From the NCBI GenBank assembly GCA_937998645.1, contig CALLCZ010000160.1, positions 1 through 43,793 on the forward strand: a stretch of 43,793 bases of DNA. Direction: 5' to 3'. The stretch comes from an uncultured Gammaproteobacteria bacterium. GTDB lineage: Bacteria > Pseudomonadota > Gammaproteobacteria > SZUA-229. Made by a program: the position numbers and the translations under genes. The notes beneath the pieces are model-generated. The model was not told the DNA's origin. It was given only the letters and a program-made list of their open reading frames with translations, and ran no database searches. Shown here in pieces: positions 17,221-26,044 of the stretch (positions are counted from its first letter, which is position 1; every line of letters starts with the position of its first letter).

Positions 17221-17613
17221 TCAGCTAAAAGCGGTGCTCTGGCATCTGCCGACCCAGCTGTTTGCTTCATCAAGGTCCGTAAACACTTTCACATCCCAGC
17301 TGGATTTATTGAAGAAAGCAGCAAACTCATGCGCCATCTGCGTGATCTTATGGCCCGGTTTTATCAAAATTACATTTTTGAGATATGGGTTGGCTCTTTC
17401 AGCGGCCAGATGTTGATAAGCTATCAGGGCCAGTTGGCTTTGATCCATTTTAAAATTATCGACATCAAGAAAGTCTACAAATTTATACTTCAATGCAATA
17501 AATCGTGCATCGCCATAAATAGATGTACTTGCGTCAATAATCTCATTACCCGAGACATTACCGCTGTATTTCCAGTACACGCCATTATCTTCCCAGACTA
17601 ATTCATATGCCAT
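17221..17613 (-). CDS. SpoIIAA/STAS-like protein of unknown function
   Basis: A 130-residue protein starting MAYELVWEDNGVYWKYSGNV. It shows alternating strands and helices typical of SpoIIAA-like domains: GNEIIDASTSIYGDARF, KYKFVDFLDVDNFKMD, then VILIKPGHKITQMAHEF. No catalytic motif is visible and no phosphorylatable serine can be assigned with confidence. Related stand-alone proteins are common in aquatic gammaproteobacteria but uncharacterised. It is convergent with the Fe-S gene 29 bp away. Confidence 0.65.
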   Translation of the reverse strand: MAYELVWEDNGVYWKYSGNVSGNEIIDASTSIYGDARFIALKYKFVDFLDVDNFKMDQSQLALIAYQHLAAERANPYLKNVILIKPGHKITQMAHEFAAFFNKSSWDVKVFTDLDEANSWVGRCQSTAFS

Positions 17614-18050
17614 GATGTGTCCCTGAGCTTAAGTCTTATTAAATCGATGGTATGTCTAATACGAATGATAAAGACAAGTATATCTACTAACTGCTGGACA
17701 AAACAATACAAAGACGCATATTTCACTCAAATGTATTTGCCTGGATTTCTTCCTGCCAAACCAGATGGATGACTACGGCCACGCTACATCTGTGAGCAGT
17801 ATTTGTGATAAAAATACATCCATGCAGGGCGAAAAGTGTTCGCATTAGATCGCTAGCTATTGCGAATATCCTGGACGTCTCTTAATGTCTGCAGCATTAA
17901 TCAGGCCGTGTTATATGACTGTTTTAGATTAAAAGCTTTGAAGTCATTCCCTGTTATCAAGCGCGCAACCCGGATTGCTGATAGACTTACGCCCAATCGC
18001 CGGGAAGCGTCCCGGGAAAACATAATAAGCTATTGAATATAAAGGAGATG
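17614..18050. other. 437-bp intergenic region without a recognisable gene
   Basis: I see no coding frame with a ribosome-binding site. It contains a 6-bp inverted pair TTCGCA/TGCGAA (about 17838-17868) and, near the tRNA end, the hairpin CCGGGAAGCGTCCCGG (about 18000-18015), which could weakly terminate the leftward tRNA transcript but lacks a T-tract. It should also hold the promoter of the leftward gene starting at 17613. Confidence 0.5.
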
Positions 18051-18137
18051 TGGTGCCGAGAAGAGGACTTGAACCTCCACGGGGTTACCCCCACTAGCAC
18101 CTGAAGCTAGCGCGTCTACCAATTCCGCCACCTCGGC
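18051..18137 (-). tRNA. leuT: tRNA-Leu (anticodon CAG)
   Basis: Read on the minus strand, the 87-nt gene starts GCCGAGGTGGCGGAATTGG and ends CUCGGC plus an encoded CCA. The anticodon stem CTAGC/GCTAG holds the loop TTCAGGT, giving anticodon CAG for CUG codons. The long variable arm (TGGGGGTAACCCCG region) and the GTTCAAGTCC T-loop are typical of tRNA-Leu. The symbol is only by analogy. It is divergent from rnr. Confidence 0.96.
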
Positions 18138-18228
18138 ATGGCTAAATCCTGCGATTGCAGGCCGCGAACTTTACCCTGCGACTCTGTGCTTGTCAATTTG
18201 AACTAACCCGTTACAAAATATCGAGATA

Positions 18229-20526
18229 ATGACCCGTAATTCACCTAAAAAGAAGAAAAAAGTCCCTGCAACTCCTGCCAGGGGAAAAGCCACCTCAAGC
18301 AAAAAAGCCCCCACCGGGAAAAAAGCCCCCACCGGGAAAAAGGCTCCAGCAAAGCGATATAAAAAAGATCCTGATGCGGCTCTCGAAGCCGAGAGATACG
18401 AAAACCCCATCGCCAGCAGAAAGCACATCCTGGATGAAATCAAGCGTGAAGGCGCGTTGAGCTTCCAGTCACTGGCGGAGCACCTTAATATCAAACAGGA
18501 TGATCAACTGGATGCGCTGGGCAGAAGACTCAGGGCCATGGTGCGTGACGGCCAGCTGGTTCAGAATCGCCGCGGCGGTTACCTGCCGGTTGATGAATCA
18601 CACCTGGTGCGCGGTCGTGTTATCGCGCATCCTAACGGCTTCGGTTTCCTGGTGCCTGAAGCCGGTGGTGACGACCTCTACCTTCACGCCAAACAAATGC
18701 GTACGCTGCTGCACGGTGACAAGGCAATCGTACGTGTTTCCGGTGTTGACCGGCGCGGCCGCCTGGAAGGCGCTGTCATCAGTGTGTTTGAACGAGCCAA
18801 TCAATTTATTGTCGGTCGACTGCTGGTGGAAAGTGGTGTGGCAGTTGTCACTGCAGATAACAAGCGTATCACCCAGGATTTTCTAATCCCCGAGGGTTCA
18901 CTGGGTGGTGCTGCCAGCGGCCAGATCGTGAAAGTCGAAATCACCCAGCAGCCAACCTTCAAGCATCAGCCCATCGGCAAGGTTGTAGAAGTACTGGGTG
19001 ATCACATGTCTCCAGGCATGGAGATCGACATTGCTATTCACAGTTATGGCCTGCCTCATGAGTTTCCTGGGCAGGTACTCGCTGATGCCAACAGGTGGGG
19101 CGATAGCGTACGTGAAAATGACAAGAAGGGCAGGGTCGACCTGCGCAGCGTACCGCTGGTTACGATCGATGGCGAAGATGCCAGGGACTTCGATGATGCA
19201 GTCTATTGCGAACCTGCCGGCGATAACAGGGATTCGGGCTGGCGCCTGCTTGTTGCCATCGCTGAAGTCGCACATTACGTCCAGGTTAATTCTGCGCTCG
19301 ACAAGGAAGCCTATGATCGTGCGACATCGGTCTATTTCCCCGGCCGGGTCATACCCATGTTGCCGGAAAATCTTTCCAATGGCCTGTGCTCCTTAAACCC
19401 GGAAGTGGACCGCCTGTGCCTTGTCTGCGAGATGAAGATATCCAGCCAGGGTGAAATCGATGACTATACATTTTATGAGGCGGTCATCAGATCACATGCA
19501 CGGCTAACCTATAACCAGGTGGCCGACGCCGTGGTAGAGCGCAAGCAGGCGGCATTAAAAGCAGTGGCGAAAGTATTGCCGCAGCTGGAAGACCTGTACG
19601 CCATGTACAGGAAGATGGACAGGGCACGGCAGAAACGTGGTGCGATTGACTTTGATACCACCGAGACCAAGTTCGAGTTCACGGGTGATATGAAGATTAA
19701 AAATATCGTACCCATGATCAGGAACGATGCACACAAGATCATCGAAGAGTGCATGATCGCGGCCAATATCTGTGCCGCACGCTTCATCTCCCACAACAGG
19801 ATACCCAGTCTTTACCGCGTGCATGAGTCGCCTGATGATGACAAGCTTGAAGAGTTGAGAGGTTTTCTTGGTGATCTCGGCCTGCGCCTGGGGGCGCCTT
19901 CAAGAAAGATAACGCCGAGGGATTATGCACGCTTAACCAGTTCGATTAAAAAACGCGAAGATATCCACCTGATACAGACTCTGATGCTGAGGTCGATGCA
20001 GCAGGCGGTATACCGGCCTGAAAATATCGGTCACTTTGGACTTGCGCTGAAACATTATGCGCATTTCACCTCGCCAATCAGACGATACCCGGACCTGCTG
20101 GTGCACCGTGCCATCAAGCACATAGTTCAGAAACGCAGCAAACGTGATTTTGCCTACGACCAGAACAACATGACCACCTTTGGTGAACATTGTTCAACCA
20201 ATGAACGCCGTGCCGACGAGGCAACACGTGATGCCGAGTTTGCGCTGAAATGTGAATACATGCTCGACAAGGTCGGCATGGAATTCAGCGCGCGCGTTAC
20301 CGGCGTCGTATCGTTTGGACTGTTCGTCGAGCTGGAAGAACATTACGTCGAAGGTCTGATTCACATTACCAGCCTGCCGAAAGACTATTACGACTTTGAT
20401 CCCATTTCACATCGACTGGTTGGCGAAAACCGTGGTATGGAATTCCGCCTGTCCGACAAGGTCGATGTTCGTGTGGCCAATGTCGACATGGATGAGCGTC
20501 GCATCGATTTTGAGTTGATTAAATAA
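18229..20526 (+). CDS. rnr: Ribonuclease R
   Basis: Processive 3'-5' exoribonuclease that digests structured RNA. The 765-residue protein has a lysine-rich N-terminus (1-46), a winged-helix segment (about 62-120), cold-shock domains (about 125-255), the RNB catalytic domain starting near 300, and a C-terminal S1 domain (about 683-765, VTGVVSFGLFVELEEHYVEG). Catalytic acidic residues lie in TIDGEDARDFDDAVYC (312-327). The N-terminus contains the tandem repeat KKAPTGKKAPTGKKAP, encoded by a direct DNA repeat at 18301-18350. It ends right after S1 (RIDFELIK), so it lacks the basic C-terminal tail found in E. coli RNase R. Confidence 0.96.
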   Translation: MTRNSPKKKKKVPATPARGKATSSKKAPTGKKAPTGKKAPAKRYKKDPDAALEAERYENPIASRKHILDEIKREGALSFQSLAEHLNIKQDDQLDALGRRLRAMVRDGQLVQNRRGGYLPVDESHLVRGRVIAHPNGFGFLVPEAGGDDLYLHAKQMRTLLHGDKAIVRVSGVDRRGRLEGAVISVFERANQFIVGRLLVESGVAVVTADNKRITQDFLIPEGSLGGAASGQIVKVEITQQPTFKHQPIGKVVEVLGDHMSPGMEIDIAIHSYGLPHEFPGQVLADANRWGDSVRENDKKGRVDLRSVPLVTIDGEDARDFDDAVYCEPAGDNRDSGWRLLVAIAEVAHYVQVNSALDKEAYDRATSVYFPGRVIPMLPENLSNGLCSLNPEVDRLCLVCEMKISSQGEIDDYTFYEAVIRSHARLTYNQVADAVVERKQAALKAVAKVLPQLEDLYAMYRKMDRARQKRGAIDFDTTETKFEFTGDMKIKNIVPMIRNDAHKIIEECMIAANICAARFISHNRIPSLYRVHESPDDDKLEELRGFLGDLGLRLGAPSRKITPRDYARLTSSIKKREDIHLIQTLMLRSMQQAVYRPENIGHFGLALKHYAHFTSPIRRYPDLLVHRAIKHIVQKRSKRDFAYDQNNMTTFGEHCSTNERRADEATRDAEFALKCEYMLDKVGMEFSARVTGVVSFGLFVELEEHYVEGLIHITSLPKDYYDFDPISHRLVGENRGMEFRLSDKVDVRVANVDMDERRIDFELIK

Positions 20527-20531
20527 TATTG

Positions 20532-20596
20532 ACCACAGAGGCGCGAAGACGCAGAGGATATTGATTGTTTGTAGGAGCGGCTTCAGCCGCGAATGA
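20532..20596. repeat. Half of a compound palindromic element after rnr
   Basis: ACCACAGAGGCGCGAAGACG (20532 onward) is nearly identical to the left arm at 8759. It is followed at almost the same distance (42 versus 44 bp) by GGAGCGGCTTCAGCCGCG (20574-20591), the same internal hairpin seen after lysS. It begins 6 bp after the rnr stop. The matching right arm is missing here; instead a different palindrome follows at 20653. Confidence 0.8.
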
Positions 20597-20652
20597 CGCC
20601 AGGGGTGCGAAAAACTTTAGTGGAAATATTGCATAAATAATACAGATGCTTA

Positions 20653-20756
20653 CTCTCGCAAAGGCGCAGAGGGCGCAAAGGTAAATTTACTTGTTATTTC
20701 ATAAAATAAGATCATTGCATTCGTCTTCCTTTGCGCGCTTGGCGTCTCTGCGAGAG
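20653..20756. repeat. Palindromic cgcaaagg-type element between rnr and rlmB
   Basis: The left arm (20653-20681, CTCTCGCAAAGGCGCAGAGG and on) pairs with the right arm (20728-20756) at 24 of 29 positions across a 46-bp A/T-rich core. It is a single copy of the same family that forms arrays at 13937 and 29344. It lies 47 bp before rlmB, so rlmB expression from the rnr promoter must pass through it. Confidence 0.85.
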
Positions 20757-20803
20757 ATCAGATCAGTAGCCGTTGATGTCCATCTGCAAGCAGGCTACTA
20801 ACT

Positions 20804-21556
20804 ATGTCTAAACACAAAGCAGAAGTTATTTTCGGTATTCATGCCATCGAGTCTGCGCTGAGGCGAAATCCTGAGCAGGTGCTGCAACTGTGGGTGCAGG
20901 CGGGCAGACACGACAAGCGCATGCAGACGATACTGGGCCTTGCAGGTACGCACGGTGTCTCGGTTGAGAGCTGCTCGCGCGATGTCCTACAGAAAAAGAG
21001 TTTTGATCAAAAGCACCAGGGTGTGGTGGCAAGAATCCGCATTGATAAAAAATCACAGCCGGATCTGAAATATATTCTCGCCAGGCCGGAATTGCTGCTA
21101 CTGGTGCTCGATGGCGTGCAGGACCCGCACAACCTGGGCGCCTGCCTGCGTTCGGCTGATGCCAGCGGTGTCGATGCTGTTATCGTCTCGAAGAATCGAT
21201 CTCCCGGGCTGACTGCGGTGGTGCGTAATGTCGCCAGCGGTGCCGCTGAAACCACCCCTTTTATACAGGTCTCAAACCTGGCCAGGGCGCTGCAGCAGTT
21301 AAAAGACAATGATGTCTGGATCGTGGGTGCTGCCGGTGAAGCCGCCACCAGCCTGTATGACAGTACTGCGAGCAATCGGCTTGCAATAGTCATGGGCTCG
21401 GAAGGCGAGGGCTTGCGGCGACTTACCCGCGAAGCCTGTGATGAGCTGATCTATATCCCGATGCAGGGGCAGGTTGAAAGTCTGAATGTTTCCGTGGCTA
21501 CCGGTGTTTGCCTGTTTGAATACCGGCGTAAACTGGCGGCAGGCAATGCCACATAA
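20804..21556 (+). CDS. rlmB: 23S rRNA (guanosine-2251-2'-O)-methyltransferase RlmB
   Basis: SPOUT/TrmH-family enzyme that methylates the ribose of G2251 in the 23S rRNA peptidyl-transferase region. The 250-residue product has an N-terminal rRNA-binding substrate domain (EVIFGIHAIESALRRNPEQV) and a C-terminal knotted SAM-binding domain. Its motifs are DGVQDPHNLGACLRSADA, VMGSEGEGLRRLT and IPMQGQVESLNVSVATG. The rnr-rlmB order is conserved in gammaproteobacteria. The stop codon overlaps the start of the next gene. Confidence 0.96.
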   Translation: MSKHKAEVIFGIHAIESALRRNPEQVLQLWVQAGRHDKRMQTILGLAGTHGVSVESCSRDVLQKKSFDQKHQGVVARIRIDKKSQPDLKYILARPELLLLVLDGVQDPHNLGACLRSADASGVDAVIVSKNRSPGLTAVVRNVASGAAETTPFIQVSNLARALQQLKDNDVWIVGAAGEAATSLYDSTASNRLAIVMGSEGEGLRRLTREACDELIYIPMQGQVESLNVSVATGVCLFEYRRKLAAGNAT

Positions 21557-22586
21557 GCTCAGCCTGGTTGTTCCGGGGCTGTGCGGACCATTACCCGGAT
21601 TCGATGGCATGGAACCATCGGCCGCACCTCTGCTTGAGCTGTTAAAACCATTGCGTAAAGAAAGTGCAGCAGGCGCTGGCTATGCAGGACTGTTAGCAGA
21701 GTTGTTCGGCCTGAAGATTGATAAGTCCTTCCCGTACGCGGCACTGACGCTGTTGGCGCATGATATGGAACCCGGCGACAGCTGCTGGATACATGCGGAC
21801 CCGGTTAACCTTCAGGCTGATATGGACCGCGCCATTTTGAGTGACAGCCAGACGCTAAATATAAGGCAGGATGAGGCTGAAAAGCTGGTTAACGAGCTCA
21901 ATGTGCATTTTGCTGCGGATGATATAACCGTGGTCATGGCTGACGAAAACAACTGGTTTATCAGGCTGGAAGATTGCGATCTTGAAACTACACCATTAAG
22001 CCGGGCGGTGGCGAGGAATATTAATCATCTGATGCCGGCAGGCGGGGCTGCTTCCGGCTGGCGGCGTCTGCTTAATGAGGCTCAAATGCTGCTGCATATC
22101 AGCGACGTCAATCAACGGCGCGAAGAAAAGGGCCTGGCAACAGTTAACAGCCTGTGGTTATGGGGTGAGGGCGTGTTGCCGCATCAGGGCAGTACGGATG
22201 TCACTCATGTGTATACAGATGATTCTGTAACCACGGGCCTCGCAAAACTCGATCACATCAAGCATTCAGCGCTGACTGATCCGATTGCGCTTGCCTGTGC
22301 CATGCAGCATGATGGCCATTCACTGGTTGTAATCAATCAGCTGGATGGCCCCTGCAATTATGCGGATACATCAGCCTGGCTCGAAGAAATGCTGCAAGTC
22401 GTAGAAGACTGGCTCAACCCGTTAATCGAAACGGCAAAAAAAAGCCTGGATGTGGATGTCAATATTTATCCATGCAATGGTGTGCGTTATCATTTCAGCA
22501 ATAATAATAAATTCAACTTCAGCAAGCTGATGTTCTGGAAAAAGGACCGTCTGCAGGACCATGTCGATACACAACAGGGTACGTAA
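21546..22586 (+). CDS. Conserved protein of unknown function, between rlmB and recJ
   Basis: A 346-residue protein starting MPHKLSLVVPGLCGPLPGFD. Recognisable segments include CWIHADPVNLQADMDRAIL, NSLWLWGEGVLP and a hydrophilic C-terminus. I recognise the type as an uncharacterised family found next to recJ in gammaproteobacteria and sometimes labelled phosphoglycerate mutase or a regulatory protein; I see no motif that proves either. ATG 21546 overlaps the rlmB stop and removes 20 residues that would lie inside rlmB. Its 3' end overlaps recJ by 26 bp. The overlaps on both sides suggest one operon, rlmB to pyrD. Confidence 0.8.
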   Translation: MPHKLSLVVPGLCGPLPGFDGMEPSAAPLLELLKPLRKESAAGAGYAGLLAELFGLKIDKSFPYAALTLLAHDMEPGDSCWIHADPVNLQADMDRAILSDSQTLNIRQDEAEKLVNELNVHFAADDITVVMADENNWFIRLEDCDLETTPLSRAVARNINHLMPAGGAASGWRRLLNEAQMLLHISDVNQRREEKGLATVNSLWLWGEGVLPHQGSTDVTHVYTDDSVTTGLAKLDHIKHSALTDPIALACAMQHDGHSLVVINQLDGPCNYADTSAWLEEMLQVVEDWLNPLIETAKKSLDVDVNIYPCNGVRYHFSNNNKFNFSKLMFWKKDRLQDHVDTQQGT

Positions 22587-24321
22587 AATACACCGCCGCA
22601 ACCTCGGCATATCGGATGAGATTCAGAATGCGTCTCTGCATCCGGTGTTGAAGCGAATATATGCGAATCGTCATATCAACAGCCTCGCCCAGATCGACTA
22701 CTCGCTTGATCGCCTGGCTAATTACAAACAGCTCAAGGATATCGATGCTGCAGCGACTATCGTGGCTGATGCGGTTATCAACGACCGGCAAATACTCATC
22801 GTCGGAGATTATGATGCTGATGGCGCGACCAGTACGGCGCTTGTTGTGCGTGCGTTGAACAGCTTTGGTGCCGGGAAGGTTAATTATCTCGTGCCCAACC
22901 GGTTTGAGTATGGCTATGGACTGACACCTGAAATCGTCGATGTTGCCAGTGAGTTTTCTCCCGAGGTATTGATCACCGTTGATAACGGCATATCCAGTAT
23001 AGATGGCGTTAACGCTGCAAAACGCCATAACATCAAGGTCGTTGTTACAGACCATCATCTGCCGGGACAACAACTTCCCGATGCCGATGCGATCGTTAAT
23101 CCCAACCAGCCCGGTTGTGAATTTTCCAGTAAATCCATTGCCGGTGTCGGCGTTGCTTTCTACCTGATGCTGGCCGTCAGGTCTGTGTTAAGAGACCGCG
23201 ACTGGTTTAATGCGCAGCGGGCAGCACCCAATATGGCCGACCTGCTCGACCTGGTCGCGCTGGGAACGGTTGCTGATGTTGTGCCACTGGATGAAAACAA
23301 CCGCATACTGGTGGAGCAGGGTATAAGGCGAATTCGAGGCGGCAAGGCACGGGCCGGGATCAGGGCATTGTTCAAGGCGGCCGGCAAGGATGTCAGGGCC
23401 TGTACCAGTACCGATTTCGGGTTTTTTATCGGGCCCAGGTTGAATGCGGCCGGTCGACTCGAAGACATGTCTGCTGGTGTTGAGTGTCTTGTCACAGATT
23501 CAGACAGCGTGGCCGAGGACATCGCGACTGAACTGAATCAACTGAATGTACAGCGCAAGCAAATAGAGCAGGGCATGCTTGGACAGGCGCTGGATGATAT
23601 GAACGTATTGCTCGAGACACTGGACAATGATCAGCTGCAGGCAGGTCTGTGCCTTTACAATGCCGAGTGGCACCAGGGTGTGATCGGGCTGCTCGCATCG
23701 AGAATAAAGGAGCGTTACCATCGGCCGGTTGTTGCATTTGCCAATGCAAATGATGACTCTGACAGTAACGAGATCAAGGGCTCGGCACGATCTATCCAGG
23801 GGCTGCACATTCGTGATGTGCTCGATTCAATCGCGACCCGGCACCCCGGCCTGATTCAGAAGTTCGGCGGTCATGCCATGGCGGCCGGCCTGAGTATCAG
23901 CCGGGAGAATTTTGATGCGTTCAAACAGGCTTTTGAACGGGAAGTCGAATCGCAACTGTCTGCGGACCAGCTGGAGGAAGTGGTGGAAACCGACGGTAGC
24001 ATTGCGCCGGACCACATGTCGCTGGAAACCGCCGAAGTGCTTGAATCCGCAGGGCCGTGGGGTCAGCAATTTCCGGAGCCGGTGTTTGATAATCAGTTCG
24101 ACATTCTGCACTGGAAAATTGTGGGTGAGAAGCACCTGAAAATGCAGTTACGCCATAACGAAGGCGGCAAAACCATCGATGCTATTGCCTTTAACACGCT
24201 TGAGGAAGACCTGCCTTCATTTGAAAAAATACACCTTGCTTACAGATTGAACGTTAATGAATTTCGCAATATCAGAAACCTGCAGTTGATTGTTGACTGC
24301 ATGAGTGCAACTGAACAATGA
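22561..24321 (+). CDS. recJ: Single-stranded-DNA-specific 5'-3' exonuclease RecJ
   Basis: Degrades single-stranded DNA in RecF-pathway recombination and mismatch repair. The 586-residue protein is of DHH superfamily type: motif GDYDADGATSTAL (82-94), TVDNGI, VTDHHLPG with the DHH triad, ALGTVADVVPL, the GPRLNAAGRL motif, and the DHHA1 segment SARSIQGLHIRDVL followed by FGGHAMAAGLS. Length is normal. The ATG at 22561 lies within the end of the preceding gene, and the stop overlaps the pyrD start (ATGA). Confidence 0.96.
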   Translation: MSIHNRVRKIHRRNLGISDEIQNASLHPVLKRIYANRHINSLAQIDYSLDRLANYKQLKDIDAAATIVADAVINDRQILIVGDYDADGATSTALVVRALNSFGAGKVNYLVPNRFEYGYGLTPEIVDVASEFSPEVLITVDNGISSIDGVNAAKRHNIKVVVTDHHLPGQQLPDADAIVNPNQPGCEFSSKSIAGVGVAFYLMLAVRSVLRDRDWFNAQRAAPNMADLLDLVALGTVADVVPLDENNRILVEQGIRRIRGGKARAGIRALFKAAGKDVRACTSTDFGFFIGPRLNAAGRLEDMSAGVECLVTDSDSVAEDIATELNQLNVQRKQIEQGMLGQALDDMNVLLETLDNDQLQAGLCLYNAEWHQGVIGLLASRIKERYHRPVVAFANANDDSDSNEIKGSARSIQGLHIRDVLDSIATRHPGLIQKFGGHAMAAGLSISRENFDAFKQAFEREVESQLSADQLEEVVETDGSIAPDHMSLETAEVLESAGPWGQQFPEPVFDNQFDILHWKIVGEKHLKMQLRHNEGGKTIDAIAFNTLEEDLPSFEKIHLAYRLNVNEFRNIRNLQLIVDCMSATEQ

Positions 24322-25334
24322 ATATCTACCCGCTATTTCGTGCTGTGTTATTCATGTTCGACCCCGAACGTGCACATGCCATTTCAATGACACTACTGGA
24401 AATCGTTTACCGGCTGAAGTTGTCGCGCGTGCTGTTTGGTCAGAGGAAACATGCGCCAGTGAAAGTACTCGGACTGGAGTTCCCCAACGCGGTCGGGCTT
24501 GCAGCAGGCCTGGACAAGAATGGCGACCATATCGATGCGCTGGCTGCATGCGGCTTCGGTTTCGTTGAAATTGGAACGGTAACGCCAAGACCACAGCCAG
24601 GCAATCCCAGGCCGCGTTTGTTTCGACTGGTTAAAGACCAGGCCATTATTAATCGCATGGGTTTTAATAACTCAGGTGTTGAATACCTGGTTAACAAGGT
24701 CAAGGCGAGTAAACGGGACTGCATTATCGGCATCAATATTGGCAAGAATCGTGATACTTCGCTTGAGCATGCGGTCAATGATTATGTAAGCGCATTCGAG
24801 CAGGTTTATCCTCACGCCGATTACATAACGGTGAATATCTCTTCACCGAATACACCGGGTTTGCGTGATCTGCAGCATGGTGAAGAGTTGAGTCGTTTGT
24901 TACAGACGCTGAAGCAATGCCAGCGGCAACTCAGCGAGAAATATGGCAGCTATAAACCCTTGCTGGTAAAAATAGCACCTGATCTGAGCGACGAAGAAAT
25001 CAGGCAACTGGCGAAAGCTTTGCTCGAAAACGCAGTCGATGGTGTGATCGCCACAAACACGAGCAATCAACGCCCGCCGCTGAAATCAACCGGACTGGCA
25101 ACCGAGCAGGGTGGCTTGAGCGGCAGGCCAATACAGCCACAGTCAGACCATGTGCTTACCGTGTTGATAAATGAACTCAACGGGAAAATTCCTGTTATCG
25201 CTGTTGGCGGCATCATGTCGGCTGCCGATGCTCAACGGAAAATACAGGCCGGAGCCTGCCTGGTTCAGCTCTACACCGGCTTTATCTACTCCGGTCCGCA
25301 GCTGATCTCGGACATATCAGACGAAATCTCATAA
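24318..25334 (+). CDS. pyrD: Dihydroorotate dehydrogenase (quinone), class 2
   Basis: Oxidises dihydroorotate to orotate, passing electrons to quinone, in pyrimidine synthesis; a peripheral inner-membrane FMN enzyme. The 338-residue product has the N-terminal membrane-binding helix region (YPLFRAVLFMFDPERAH) of class 2 enzymes. It also has NAVGLAAGLDKNGDHIDAL, the catalytic-serine segment NISSPNTPGLRDLQ, VKIAPDLSDEEI, IATNTS and a C-terminal GGIMSAADAQRKIQAGA phosphate site. The start overlaps the recJ stop by four bases. Confidence 0.96.
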   Translation: MNIYPLFRAVLFMFDPERAHAISMTLLEIVYRLKLSRVLFGQRKHAPVKVLGLEFPNAVGLAAGLDKNGDHIDALAACGFGFVEIGTVTPRPQPGNPRPRLFRLVKDQAIINRMGFNNSGVEYLVNKVKASKRDCIIGINIGKNRDTSLEHAVNDYVSAFEQVYPHADYITVNISSPNTPGLRDLQHGEELSRLLQTLKQCQRQLSEKYGSYKPLLVKIAPDLSDEEIRQLAKALLENAVDGVIATNTSNQRPPLKSTGLATEQGGLSGRPIQPQSDHVLTVLINELNGKIPVIAVGGIMSAADAQRKIQAGACLVQLYTGFIYSGPQLISDISDEIS

Positions 25335-25508
25335 AACATAGAAAAAATCACCCCAATACACCGCAAAAAAGCGCCTTATCTGCTATAAATAAGCACTAAT
25401 TGCTTAAAATATAATTCTATAAAAAACAATAAGATACGCGTTGCCGACGTAATCGCGGGAAGCGATAGTCTCGAGACGGCATTTACTGTATTCATTGGGG
25501 GTTACAAC
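25335..25508 (+). promoter_or_regulatory. Possible promoter and structured leader ahead of the DUF2892/GGDEF genes
   Basis: A perfect TATAAT lies at 25410-25415, although no clear -35 box is 17 bp away. Downstream, TGCCG (25442-25446) can pair with CGGCA (25477-25481) around an inner hairpin ATCGC-GGGAA-GCGAT (25452-25466) and the self-complementary GTCTCGAGAC. This would be a compact multi-stem RNA leader. It does not match the c-di-GMP riboswitch consensus as I know it, so no class is assigned. Confidence 0.35.
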
Positions 25509-25646
25509 ATGCATCCAGCCTGTATTTTGAGCGGCAGATCAACATTCAGGGCCTCCAGGCCCGGCCACCCCCGCAAACAATCACGACTACCTGTAATCGC
25601 ATCGACTTCATCCGGCATGCAGCATTTCGCGCGTTGCCATGACTGA
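25509..25646 (+). CDS. Possible 45-codon leader ORF overlapping the DUF2892 gene
   Basis: ATG 25509 is preceded by GGGGG 8 bases upstream, a plausible ribosome-binding site. The frame runs 45 codons and its TGA (25644-25646) overlaps the first codons of the DUF2892 gene at 25639, an arrangement typical of translational coupling. The peptide is basic and rich in Ser, Arg, His and Pro (starts MHPACILSGRSTF), with no hydrophobic segment. It resembles nothing I know and may be chance; the overlap and ribosome-binding site are the only support. Confidence 0.3.
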   Translation: MHPACILSGRSTFRASRPGHPRKQSRLPVIASTSSGMQHFARCHD

Positions 25647-26034
25647 ACGTGTGTTCTTGCTCCTTGTTGGTATTTATATCCTGGTGGCCTTGTACCTGGA
25701 AAATAATTACCTGATATATGGCCTCGCGGCATTCCTGGTCTTCGAAGGCGTTTCCGGAATTCGTTTGACCCGATTGATTCAGAAAGCAAGGCATGTGTCA
25801 TTAGGCTACGGCCTGGTTGATGTCAATTCAAAAGTACGCTTTGCAATTGACGGCTTAAGCGCCTGGCGCGTATTCGTAGCGATCACGCTTGTGTCTGTTT
25901 ATGTGCTGTTACATGAATATGGCTTTGATGTGCTGTGGTTTTTTCCATGGTTCATGGGGTTTGCGATCCTGGGCGCAGGTGCGAGTGGAATTTGCCCTGT
26001 ATTTTTAGGGCTGCGCCGGGCTGGGTTCAAGTAA
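25639..26034 (+). CDS. DUF2892-like inner-membrane protein
   Basis: A 131-residue protein with hydrophobic segments at about 4-35, 71-90 and 98-115. The end, GASGICPVFLGLRRAGFK, matches the DUF2892 (YgaP membrane-part) ending SGxCP. That Cys-Pro segment recurs in proteins linked to rhodanese domains, but no rhodanese domain is present here. It is 10 bp upstream of the GGDEF-EAL gene, so the two are probably one transcript. A sensory or sulfur-related membrane role is inference. Confidence 0.65.
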   Translation: MTERVFLLLVGIYILVALYLENNYLIYGLAAFLVFEGVSGIRLTRLIQKARHVSLGYGLVDVNSKVRFAIDGLSAWRVFVAITLVSVYVLLHEYGFDVLWFFPWFMGFAILGAGASGICPVFLGLRRAGFK

Positions 26035-26044
26035 CAGGAATAAC

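Noticed and set aside
25380..25510. c-di-GMP (GEMM) riboswitch ahead of the GGDEF-EAL operon
   Set aside because: Stems are present but the conserved GEMM core and tetraloop-receptor sequences are not.
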